Below are positions 6,610 through 12,199 of a DNA stretch of 13,186 nucleotides, piece by piece (positions within the stretch are counted from its first letter, which is position 1; the number at the start of each line of letters is the position of its first letter). Source of the DNA: Syntrophomonadaceae bacterium. GTDB lineage: Bacteria > Bacillota > Dethiobacteria > DTU022. The position numbers and the translations under genes were made by a program. The notes under the pieces were generated by a model that was given only the letters and a program-made list of their open reading frames with translations, ran no database searches and was not told the origin of the DNA. Where the stretch lies: positions 1-13,186 of the forward strand of contig PWFM01000095.1 in assembly GCA_003553895.1 (NCBI GenBank). The letters are read 5' to 3'.

Positions 6610-6978
6610 TCAAATAACCTCCGGCGCGAGGGAAACAATTTTCATAAAATCCTTTTCCCTCAGTTCGCGGGCCACAGGGCCAAAAATTCGGGTTCCCCGC
6701 GGATTATTCAGTTCATTAATAATTACAGCTGCATTCTCATCGAAGTTTATATGGGATCCGTCTCTGCGATTCAACCGGCTTTTTGTGCGGACAATTACCG
6801 CCCGGACAATATCGCCTTTTTTCACCACTCCGCCGGGAGTAGCTTCTTTCACCGAACCGATAATGATATCGCCGATCCGACCCGCTTTGCGCTTCGATCC
6901 ACCCAGGACCCTGATGCAAAGGACCTTTTTCGCTCCCGAGTTATCAGCTACTTTTAACATACTCTCAGTTTGAATCAT
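6610..6978 (-). CDS. rplN: 50S ribosomal protein L14
   Basis: L14 lies at the subunit interface, forms bridge B8 with 16S rRNA and is the docking site of the silencing factor RsfS. The 122-residue product begins MIQTESMLKVADNSGAKKVL and ends VSLAPEVI, the canonical length. An open frame extends 30 codons further upstream (to 7068) but overlaps rpsQ and lacks conservation. The ATG at 6976-6978 has AAAGGAG (6987-6993) 8 bases upstream, so I use that start. That ribosome site can pair with a sequence just after the rpsQ stop (see the separate entry). It opens the spc-type block after a 50-base gap. Confidence 0.98.
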   Translation of the reverse strand: MIQTESMLKVADNSGAKKVLCIRVLGGSKRKAGRIGDIIIGSVKEATPGGVVKKGDIVRAVIVRTKSRLNRRDGSHINFDENAAVIINELNNPRGTRIFGPVARELREKDFMKIVSLAPEVI

Positions 6979-6984
6979 CGTTGC

Positions 6985-7026
6985 CTCTCCTTTCATCCCT
7001 TCCCGGCAGGCAGTCCGAAAAGAGAA
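6985..7026 (-). promoter_or_regulatory. Possible hairpin masking the rplN ribosome binding site
   Basis: In the rpsQ-rplN gap the minus-strand RNA reads UUCUCUUUUC (7026-7017), then 22 bases, then GAAAGGAGAG (6994-6985). These arms pair over ten positions with two G-U wobbles. A further U-G pair (6995 with 7016) is possible, leaving a loop of about 20 bases. The 3' arm contains the whole rplN Shine-Dalgarno sequence, and the 5' arm begins within three bases of the rpsQ stop codon. A ribosome finishing rpsQ would cover the 5' arm and free the site, so the structure could enforce coupling of the S10 and spc blocks. This is inferred from base pairing only. Confidence 0.35.
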
Positions 7027-7028
7027 TC

Positions 7029-7286
7029 CTACAGCTTCGATTTGCGCATTATTTCCACCAGGCGCCACCTTTTATCCTTGCTGATTGGCCTGGTTTCCAT
7101 CATTTTTACTATATCGCCTACTCGGGATTCGTTCGTTTCATCGTGCATTTTATACTTTTTAGTCCGACGAATAATTTTCCCATATAACGGATGGCGGGTT
7201 ACTCTTTCCACGGCTACAACTCTTGTTTTGTTCATTTTGTCGCTGATTACCCGGCCGCTCCGCACCTTACCTTTGATTGTAGTCAA
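7029..7286 (-). CDS. rpsQ: 30S ribosomal protein S17
   Basis: S17 is a primary 16S rRNA-binding protein with an OB fold, located in the 30S body. The 85-residue product begins MTTIKGKVRSGRVISDKMNK and continues with the conserved TRVVAVERVTRHPLYGKIIR and KMHDETNESRVGDIVKMMET segments, typical of the family. The start is a TTG at 7284-7286, 9 bases after GGGAGG (7296-7301). No ATG or GTG fits the conserved N terminus. It lies 28 bases after rpmC and 50 before rplN, the usual end of the S10 block. Confidence 0.97.
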   Translation of the reverse strand: MTTIKGKVRSGRVISDKMNKTRVVAVERVTRHPLYGKIIRRTKKYKMHDETNESRVGDIVKMMETRPISKDKRWRLVEIMRKSKL

Positions 7287-7314
7287 ACCGATGGGCCTCC
7301 CTTCCTATTCAAAC

Positions 7315-7506
7315 TCAGCTCAGGGCCCGTTCCCGGAGCACGGTTTTAACCCGGGCAATATCACGGCGGACCTCTTTAATACGCATCACATTGTCCAGCT
7401 GGCCGGTGGCTTGCTGGAAGCGCAGGTTAAAAAGCTCTTCTTTCAACTCTTTTACTTTTTCCTCCAGCTCCTGCTCATTAAGTTCTTGAACGTCTTTTAT
7501 TTTCAT
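7315..7506 (-). CDS. rpmC: 50S ribosomal protein L29
   Basis: L29 is a small antiparallel helical hairpin beside the peptide exit site, next to L23, where it contributes to docking of targeting factors. The 63-residue product starts MKIKDVQELNEQELEEKVKE and carries the family motif around ELFNLRFQQATGQLDNVMRI, followed by KEVRRDIARVKTVL. The ATG overlaps the rplP stop codon (ATGA, 7503-7506), a classic sign of translational coupling. Length is normal for the family. Confidence 0.97.
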   Translation of the reverse strand: MKIKDVQELNEQELEEKVKELKEELFNLRFQQATGQLDNVMRIKEVRRDIARVKTVLRERALS

Positions 7507-7931
7507 TCGGTTCCACCACCTGCATCAGCTCGTTTTACAAACTTGGTTCTAATCGGCAACTTGTTGGCGGCCAGGCGCAGGGCCTCTTTGGCCACATCTT
7601 CGCCTACGCCGGCCAGTTCAAACATAATTCGTCCCGGCTTAACCACGGCTACCCAGTATTCGGGCGAACCTTTACCTTTACCCATCCGGGTTTCTGCCGG
7701 CTTTTCCGTAACCGGTTTATCCGGAAAAATGTTAATCCACACTTTTCCGCCTCTTTTAATCGATCTGGTCATGGCAATACGGGCCGCTTCTATCTGCTGG
7801 CTGGTAATCCATGACGGTTCCAGGGCCTGCAATCCGTATTCGCCAAAATGAACCATGGTGCCGCCTTTAGACCGACCTTTCATTCGGCCACGGTGCTGGC
7901 GGCGGTATTTCACCCGCTTAGGCATTAACAT
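7503..7931 (-). CDS. rplP: 50S ribosomal protein L16
   Basis: L16 binds near the A-site tRNA and the peptidyl transferase centre and is essential for late 50S maturation. The 142-residue product starts MLMPKRVKYRRQHRGRMKGR, the canonical Firmicute N terminus. It has the KRGGKVWINIFPDKPVTEKP segment and the AETRMGKGKG loop (residues 80-89) that reaches toward the tRNA. I use the ATG at 7929-7931 because AGGAGG (7941-7946) is 9 bases from it and 15 from the next ATG (7925). It overlaps the end of rpsC by 14 bases and shares an ATGA with rpmC, so translation of all three is likely coupled. Confidence 0.98.
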   Translation of the reverse strand: MLMPKRVKYRRQHRGRMKGRSKGGTMVHFGEYGLQALEPSWITSQQIEAARIAMTRSIKRGGKVWINIFPDKPVTEKPAETRMGKGKGSPEYWVAVVKPGRIMFELAGVGEDVAKEALRLAANKLPIRTKFVKRADAGGGTE

Positions 7932-8598
7932 TCGCGTCTACCTCCTCTGCAGGTTTTTTTTCACCGGGTTTCGGGGGCAGTATTTCACCCTTATAGATCC
8001 AAACTTTGACCCCGATGCGCCCGTAAGTTGTTTTGGCTTCCACAAACCCATAATCTATATCTGCACGCAAAGTCTGCAGAGGTACTGTTCCTTCATGATA
8101 AGTTTCGTTGCGGGCCATTTCGGCGCCGCCAAGCCTGCCGCTGCAGGAAATCCTGACCCCTTTGGCTCCGTTCCGCATGGTCCGGAAGATAGCCTGCTTC
8201 ATCGCCCTCCGGAAGGCAATCCGCCTTTCAAGCTGGGAAGCGATACTTTCAGCTACCAGTTTTGCGTCCATTTCGGGTTTCTTGATCTCTATGATATTCA
8301 AATGCACTTTTTTGTCCGTCAGTTTTTCCAGCTCTTTGCGCAAACCTTCCACGCCTGTGCCGCCCCGGCCGATAACCATCCCCGGTTTGGCGGTATGTAT
8401 ATTAATCCGGACATTATTGGCGGCCCGTTCAATTTCAATTCTAGAAACTGAAGAACCTTCCAGCTTGTTTTGAATATAGTCCCTGATCTTAATATCTTCA
8501 TAAAGCTGGTCTTTATAGTTTTTGCTTGAAAACCACCTTGAATCCCAGTCACGGATAACACCGATCCGGAACCCGACGGGGTTAACTTTTTGTCCCAC
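7918..8598 (-). CDS. rpsC: 30S ribosomal protein S3
   Basis: S3 sits at the mRNA entry channel on the 30S head and contributes, with S4 and S5, to unwinding of structured mRNA. The 226-residue product begins MGQKVNPVGFRIGVIRDWDS. It has the type II KH domain with its GxxG loop at 77-80 (VIGRGG) and the C-terminal domain with KTTYGRIGVKVWIYKGEILP, then a short acidic/alanine tail. The start is GTG (8596-8598) with AAGGGGG about 7 bases upstream, starting two bases after the rplV stop. The 3' end contains the rplP ribosome site and start. Confidence 0.98.
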   Translation of the reverse strand: MGQKVNPVGFRIGVIRDWDSRWFSSKNYKDQLYEDIKIRDYIQNKLEGSSVSRIEIERAANNVRINIHTAKPGMVIGRGGTGVEGLRKELEKLTDKKVHLNIIEIKKPEMDAKLVAESIASQLERRIAFRRAMKQAIFRTMRNGAKGVRISCSGRLGGAEMARNETYHEGTVPLQTLRADIDYGFVEAKTTYGRIGVKVWIYKGEILPPKPGEKKPAEEVDANVNA

Positions 8599-8600
8599 GT

Positions 8601-8942
8601 CTAAACCCCCTTTCTTTCTTTAAGTACCACCGTAATGTGGCTGGTCCGTTTAAAAATCAGGTTCCGCCTTCCCCTGGCCCGCGGTTGGACCCTTTTCATG
8701 GTCGGCCCTTCATCAACATAAGCTTGATCGATATAGAGCGAGCCCCGGTTCATCTCATGATTAAATTCCGCGTTGGCAGCCGCCGAGTTTACCAGTTTGG
8801 CAACCGGTTCAGCTGCGCTCCGCGGCGTATAACGCAGTATACTCAAGGCTTCATTGAGGTCCTTATCCCTGATCGTGTCAATTACAGCTCTTGCCTTGCG
8901 CGGCGCAATGCGTACATAGCGAGCTTTAGCTTTTGCTTCCAT
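8601..8942 (-). CDS. rplV: 50S ribosomal protein L22
   Basis: L22 binds 23S rRNA and sends a long beta-hairpin into the peptide exit tunnel, where its tip and that of L4 form the constriction touched by macrolides. The 113-residue product starts MEAKAKARYVRIAPRKARAV. The tunnel hairpin is the DEGPTMKRVQPRARGRRNLI segment (about 77-96), intact and without insertions. The ATG follows GAGGAGG at about 11 bases. It is 22 bases after rpsS and 2 before rpsC. A small departure is Asp26 in IRDKD, where many homologues have glycine. Confidence 0.98.
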   Translation of the reverse strand: MEAKAKARYVRIAPRKARAVIDTIRDKDLNEALSILRYTPRSAAEPVAKLVNSAAANAEFNHEMNRGSLYIDQAYVDEGPTMKRVQPRARGRRNLIFKRTSHITVVLKERKGV

Positions 8943-8964
8943 AAATCATCCTGCCTCCTCTGCC

Positions 8965-9249
8965 CTACTTAATGGTGGTAGAGCGTTCGGTATGGTGCCC
9001 ATGCCCCCGGAAGGTGCGGGTAGGGGCGAATTCGCCCAGCTTATGTCCAACCATGTCTTCGCTGATGAAAACCGGCACATGCCGCCTGCCGTCATGGACC
9101 GCAATGGTATGCCCGACCATCTCAGGAAAAATAGTGGAACGGCGGGACCAGGTTTTAATAACCTTTTTTTCTCCCTTTTCACTCATCCGCTCAATTTTTT
9201 TCATCAAACTGGCCTCTACATAGGGACCTTTTTTTAGTGAACGCGACAA
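8965..9249 (-). CDS. rpsS: 30S ribosomal protein S19
   Basis: S19 forms a complex with S13 in the 30S head and contacts 23S rRNA through a bridge. The 94-residue product begins MSRSLKKGPYVEASLMKKIE and contains the signature around WSRRSTIFPEMVGHTIAVHD and GHKLGEFAPTRTFRGHG, ending in a short basic tail. The start is ambiguous between two in-frame TTG codons. I choose 9247-9249 because it gives the family N terminus and stands 9 bases from AAAGGGAGG (9259-9267). The TTG at 9256-9258 directly abuts the ribosome site. No ATG is available. Confidence 0.96.
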   Translation of the reverse strand: MSRSLKKGPYVEASLMKKIERMSEKGEKKVIKTWSRRSTIFPEMVGHTIAVHDGRRHVPVFISEDMVGHKLGEFAPTRTFRGHGHHTERSTTIK

Positions 9250-9258
9250 TCTATACAA

Positions 9259-9267
9259 CCTCCCTTT
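9259..9267 (-). promoter_or_regulatory. Ribosome binding site that decides the TTG start of rpsS
   Basis: On the minus strand this reads AAAGGGAGG. Its 3' end touches the first in-frame TTG (9258), so that codon cannot be the start. The second TTG (9249) is 9 bases away, which fits the canonical S19 N terminus. Confidence 0.65.
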
Positions 9268-9280
9268 AAGCCGTCGGCCG

Positions 9281-9306
9281 GGACCCCCTTAATTCAGCGG
9301 GAGTCC
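9281..9306 (-). promoter_or_regulatory. RNA hairpin in the rplB-rpsS gap
   Basis: The 67-base gap between rplB and rpsS is the longest one inside the S10 block. Its minus-strand RNA contains GGACUCCC (9306-9299), a ten-base loop GCUGAAUUAA and GGGGGUCC (9288-9281). The arms pair over eight positions with a single U-G wobble, and the stem is GC-rich. No U-run follows, so it does not look like a factor-independent terminator. It begins about ten bases after the rplB stop and ends 14 bases before the rpsS ribosome site. It might be an RNase processing or stability element, or a site for an autoregulating protein, but nothing in the sequence decides between these. Confidence 0.45.
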
Positions 9307-9316
9307 TTCTAAACGG

Positions 9317-10147
9317 CTACTTCTTGCGACGGCGGATAATATACTTGTCAGATTCTTTCTTTTTCCGCCGGGTTTTGTATCCCAGGGTCGGTTTGCCCCA
9401 GGGTGTAACCGGACTGGGCAACCCAATCGGCGCCCTGCCTTCACCGCCGCCATGGGGGTGGTCACAGGGGTTCATAACCGATCCCCGGACGGTCGGCCTT
9501 CTGCCCAGCCACCGGCCGCGGCCGGCTTTTCCGATAGTCAGGTTTTCATGCTCCACGTTGCCAATCTGGCCCACAGTAGCCCGGCAATCAAGGGGAACCA
9601 GGCGCACTTCGCCCGAAGGCAGCCGGATATGAGCCTTCTTGCCTTCTTTTGCCGCCAGCTGGGCGGCGGTTCCGGCTGAACGGGCCAGCTGTCCGCCCGC
9701 GCCCTCTTTCATTTCGATATTGTGGACAAAGGTTCCCACCGGTATGGAACGCAGGGGCATGGCGTTACCGGGTCTTACTTCAACTTTTTTCCCGGAGATC
9801 ACTTTCTGTCCGGTCCTGAGGCCCATCGGGGCCAGGATGTAGCGCTTTTCCCCATCCACATAATGCAGCAGCGCTATATTGGCCGTCCGGTTCGGATCGT
9901 ACTCGATCCCCGCTACCTTGGCCGGAACATCATCCTTATTCCGCTTAAAATCGATAATCCGGTAACTTCGCTTATGGCCGCCGCCCCGATGGCGGACTGT
10001 CATCCGGCCGTAAGCATTGCGGCCGGCTTTTTTGCTCAATGGCGCCAGGAGCGATTTTTCCGGCTTTTTTTTGGTTATCTCTTCAAACGTTGATACGGTC
10101 GCAAACCGCCGCCCCGGTGAAGTGGGTTTAAAACGTTTCACAGCCAT
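9317..10147 (-). CDS. rplB: 50S ribosomal protein L2
   Basis: L2 is a primary 23S rRNA-binding protein required for subunit association and peptidyl transferase activity. The 276-residue product starts MAVKRFKPTSPGRRFATVST. It has the OB-fold domain (about 60-125), then the SH3-like domain, then the signature GSVMNPCDHPHGGGEGR at about 222-238. His230, in DHPHGG, corresponds to the conserved histidine near the catalytic centre. The basic tail ends IIRRRKK. Cys228 replaces the more common Val or Asn in MNPxDHPHGG, a tolerated change. AAGGAGGG upstream overlaps the rplW stop codon. Confidence 0.98.
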   Translation of the reverse strand: MAVKRFKPTSPGRRFATVSTFEEITKKKPEKSLLAPLSKKAGRNAYGRMTVRHRGGGHKRSYRIIDFKRNKDDVPAKVAGIEYDPNRTANIALLHYVDGEKRYILAPMGLRTGQKVISGKKVEVRPGNAMPLRSIPVGTFVHNIEMKEGAGGQLARSAGTAAQLAAKEGKKAHIRLPSGEVRLVPLDCRATVGQIGNVEHENLTIGKAGRGRWLGRRPTVRGSVMNPCDHPHGGGEGRAPIGLPSPVTPWGKPTLGYKTRRKKKESDKYIIRRRKK

Positions 10148-10164
10148 TTAAGTACTCCCTCCTT

Positions 10165-10461
10165 CTAGCGGCTTTCAAACAGCTCGATCGGCTTGCTGCC
10201 TTCGGCCAGAGTAATAATTGCCTTTTTCCAGGAAGGCTGTTTTCCTTCCGGGAAACGGCCCAAACGTTTTACTTTGCCCTTGTAATTTGCCGTGTTCACC
10301 GCTTTTACCTGAACACCAAAAATTTCTTCAAGGGCCTGTTTGATTTCAACTTTGTTCGCTTTGCCGGATACGACAAAGGTATACTTATTATCTTCCATAA
10401 GATCGGTCGATTTTTCGCTAATTAGCGGACGGATTATTACATCTCTCGGATCCTTCTTCAT
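10165..10461 (-). CDS. rplW: 50S ribosomal protein L23
   Basis: L23 lies at the tunnel exit and is the main docking point for trigger factor, SRP and the SecY channel. The 98-residue product starts MKKDPRDVIIRPLISEKSTD and has the conserved YTFVVSGKANKVEIKQALEE and VKAVNTANYKGKVKRLGRFP segments, ending in PIELFESR. The ATG overlaps the rplD stop codon as ATGA (10458-10461), so it is translated by ribosomes finishing rplD. Length and sequence are ordinary for the family. Confidence 0.98.
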   Translation of the reverse strand: MKKDPRDVIIRPLISEKSTDLMEDNKYTFVVSGKANKVEIKQALEEIFGVQVKAVNTANYKGKVKRLGRFPEGKQPSWKKAIITLAEGSKPIELFESR

Positions 10462-11084
10462 CCGCCGAACACCTCCTCCACCTGCTCGAGGGCCTCTCTG
10501 CTCATAACCAGGTAGTCGTGGTTAAGTATATCGAGCACATTCAACTGCCGGGCCAGGATAGTCTTAACTTTCGGCAGGTTGCGGGACGCCTTGATCACAT
10601 TTTCATCGGGCAGGGCATTGACCACAAGGGCGCCTCCATCTACCTTCAACTGCTCGAGCATACTTATCATTTGCTTTGTCTTCGGTGCGTCCAGGGCATA
10701 ATCATCAACTACAACCAGTTTGCCCTCGTTGTACTTGTCGCTCAAAGCAGACCTGAGGGCGGCGCGGCGCATCTTTTTCGGCACTGTTTTGTCGTAATCC
10801 CGCGGTTTGGGTCCGAAAGTCACTCCACCGCCAACCCAAATCGGCGAATTAACACTGCCATGACGGGCTCGACCGGTCCCTTTCTGCGGCCACGGCTTGT
10901 CGCCGCCGCCCCTGACTTCACTGCGGCCTTTGCTTGAAGCCGTACCCTGCCGGCGTCTTGCCGCCTGCGAGACAGCCGTCTGATAGAGAGCTCCTTTGTT
11001 CAACGGCGCCCCAAAAAGACTGGCCTGGACTTCTATCTCGTCCACCTGCTCGCCGTCTCTATTATAAAGCGATAATTTAGGCAT
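10458..11084 (-). CDS. rplD: 50S ribosomal protein L4
   Basis: L4 binds 23S rRNA and extends a loop into the exit tunnel. In E. coli it also represses the S10 operon through the leader RNA. The 208-residue product starts MPKLSLYNRDGEQVDEIEVQ. The tunnel loop is visible at about 43-80, with the motif KPWPQKGTGRARHGS at 63-77, intact. The C-terminal domain includes NVLDILNHDYLVMSREALEQ. The ATG follows AAAGGAG at about 11 bases, 25 bases after rplC. Autogenous control as in E. coli cannot be judged from the sequence. Confidence 0.98.
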   Translation of the reverse strand: MPKLSLYNRDGEQVDEIEVQASLFGAPLNKGALYQTAVSQAARRRQGTASSKGRSEVRGGGDKPWPQKGTGRARHGSVNSPIWVGGGVTFGPKPRDYDKTVPKKMRRAALRSALSDKYNEGKLVVVDDYALDAPKTKQMISMLEQLKVDGGALVVNALPDENVIKASRNLPKVKTILARQLNVLDILNHDYLVMSREALEQVEEVFGG

Positions 11085-11109
11085 ATTCAGGGCATCTCCT
11101 TTCCTTTGG

Positions 11110-11748
11110 CTATCCGCTTACTTTCTTTTTAACCGATTCTTTAACCTCTACCAGGCCGCCCCTGGGGCCGGGCACAGAACCTTTAACCAGTAAAATATTC
11201 TTTTCGCCGTCGGTTTCCACTACATGCAGGTTCTTGACAGTCCGTCGCCAGGCCCCCATACGGCCGGGAAGCGGGCGTCCCTTAAAAACCCGGGCCGCGT
11301 CAACCGAACCCAGGGAACCCGGGCCGCGGTAATAGTGAGAACCGTGTGTTTTCGGGCCCCTGCCAAAACCCATTTTTTTAATCGAGCCGGCAAAACCTTT
11401 ACCCCGGGCAGTAGCGCTGACATCAACAACGTCTCCGGCGGAAAAACTATCTGCTTTTATTTCCTGCCCGGAGGCGTAAGCGCTGGAATCATCCACCCTG
11501 ACTTCACGTAAAAATTTCTGCGGTTTAACCCCGGCCTGCTTGAAATGTCCCTTCAGCGGGCGGTTAACCCGGTTTTCTTTTTTTTCTAAAAACCCAAGCT
11601 GGATGCTGTTATAACCATCTTTGTCCATGTTTTTAACCTGGACCACCCGGCACGGGCCAGCCTCCAGAACTGTTACCGGAATTACCCGGCCCTGTTCATC
11701 GAAGACCTGGGTCATTCCTACCTTGCGCGCCAATATTGCTTTAGTCAT
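11110..11748 (-). CDS. rplC: 50S ribosomal protein L3
   Basis: L3 binds early to the 3' end of 23S rRNA and reaches the peptidyl transferase centre with its central loop. The 212-residue product starts MTKAILARKVGMTQVFDEQG. The central extension carries ARGKGFAGSIKKMGFGRGPK followed by THGSHYYRGPGSLGSVDAAR and VFKGRPLPGRMGAWRRTVKN, the family signature region, at about 113-170. The C terminus is lysine-rich (VKESVKKKVSG). The ATG lies 12 bases after GGGAGG, 27 bases after rpsJ. Length is normal. Confidence 0.98.
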   Translation of the reverse strand: MTKAILARKVGMTQVFDEQGRVIPVTVLEAGPCRVVQVKNMDKDGYNSIQLGFLEKKENRVNRPLKGHFKQAGVKPQKFLREVRVDDSSAYASGQEIKADSFSAGDVVDVSATARGKGFAGSIKKMGFGRGPKTHGSHYYRGPGSLGSVDAARVFKGRPLPGRMGAWRRTVKNLHVVETDGEKNILLVKGSVPGPRGGLVEVKESVKKKVSG

Positions 11749-11775
11749 TATTGTAAGGCACCTCCCGTCTTTCGC

Positions 11776-12084
11776 CTAGAGCTTAATCTCAATGTCAACA
11801 CCGGCAGGCAAATCAAGCCTCATCAAAGCGTCGATCGTCTTCGGTGCCGGTTCAAGAATATCGATCAGACGTTTATGAGTGCGCATTTCGAATTGCTCCC
11901 GGGAGTCTTTATACTTGTGCGGCGCCCGTATAACCGTGTAAAGGCTTCTTTCTGTCGGTAAAGGCACAGGTCCGGAAACATCGGCCCCCGTGCGGCGCGC
12001 CGTCTCAACAATCTTACCGGCAGACTGGTCCAGCAACTGATGGTCGAAAGCTCTCAATCTGATCCTGATTTTTTGGTTGGCCAT
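11776..12084 (-). CDS. rpsJ: 30S ribosomal protein S10
   Basis: S10 is part of the 30S head and, as NusE, also binds NusB in antitermination complexes that couple transcription and translation. The 102-residue product starts MANQKIRIRLRAFDHQLLDQ and has the long loop VSGPVPLPTERSLYTVIRAP, ending in PAGVDIEIKL. I choose the ATG at 12082-12084 because AAGGAGG (12093-12099) is 8 bases away. A TTG two codons upstream would be only 2 bases from it. It is the first gene of the S10 block, 115 bases after tuf. Confidence 0.98.
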   Translation of the reverse strand: MANQKIRIRLRAFDHQLLDQSAGKIVETARRTGADVSGPVPLPTERSLYTVIRAPHKYKDSREQFEMRTHKRLIDILEPAPKTIDALMRLDLPAGVDIEIKL

Positions 12085-12199
12085 GGACAAATCCTCCTTA
12101 TCGCCTGATTAAATCAGAGCTGCTCCGCAAAAATTACCCGGTTTAGTCCGGCAACCTTTTGCTTCATCGCTTTATCTGTACTTTTTTAAACCTTTATCC
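12085..12199 (-). promoter_or_regulatory. tuf-rpsJ intergenic leader with two possible hairpins, no clear promoter
   Basis: This 115-base gap is the longest in the window. The RNA can form an imperfect hairpin: outer arms GCAAAAG (12162-12156) and UUUUUGC (12133-12127), a 4 x 4 internal loop, and an inner CCGG/CCGG stem (12151-12148 with 12141-12138) around a six-base loop. A smaller stem CUGAU-UUA-AUCAG (12117-12105) stands five bases before the rpsJ ribosome site. I could not find a convincing -35/-10 pair. The inner stem followed by GUAAUUUUU could act as a weak terminator or attenuator after tuf, but the stem is only four pairs. The simplest reading is that rpsJ is at least partly co-transcribed with tuf. 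Confidence 0.35.

Noticed and set aside
6979..7068. A 30-codon N-terminal extension of L14
   Set aside because: It overlaps rpsQ and the non-coding gap, is not conserved in L14, and the AAAGGAG site lies just before the inner ATG at 6978.
6970..7851. A 293-codon plus-strand open frame opposite rpsQ, rpmC and rplP
   Set aside because: It lies wholly antisense to three clearly conserved ribosomal protein genes, has no ribosome binding site, and its translation resembles no protein family I know. It is a shadow frame of biased codon use.
12105..12162. An intrinsic terminator after tuf
   Set aside because: The GC-rich part of the stem is only four pairs and the U-run begins several bases later, so it is recorded as a possible structure only, not called a terminator.
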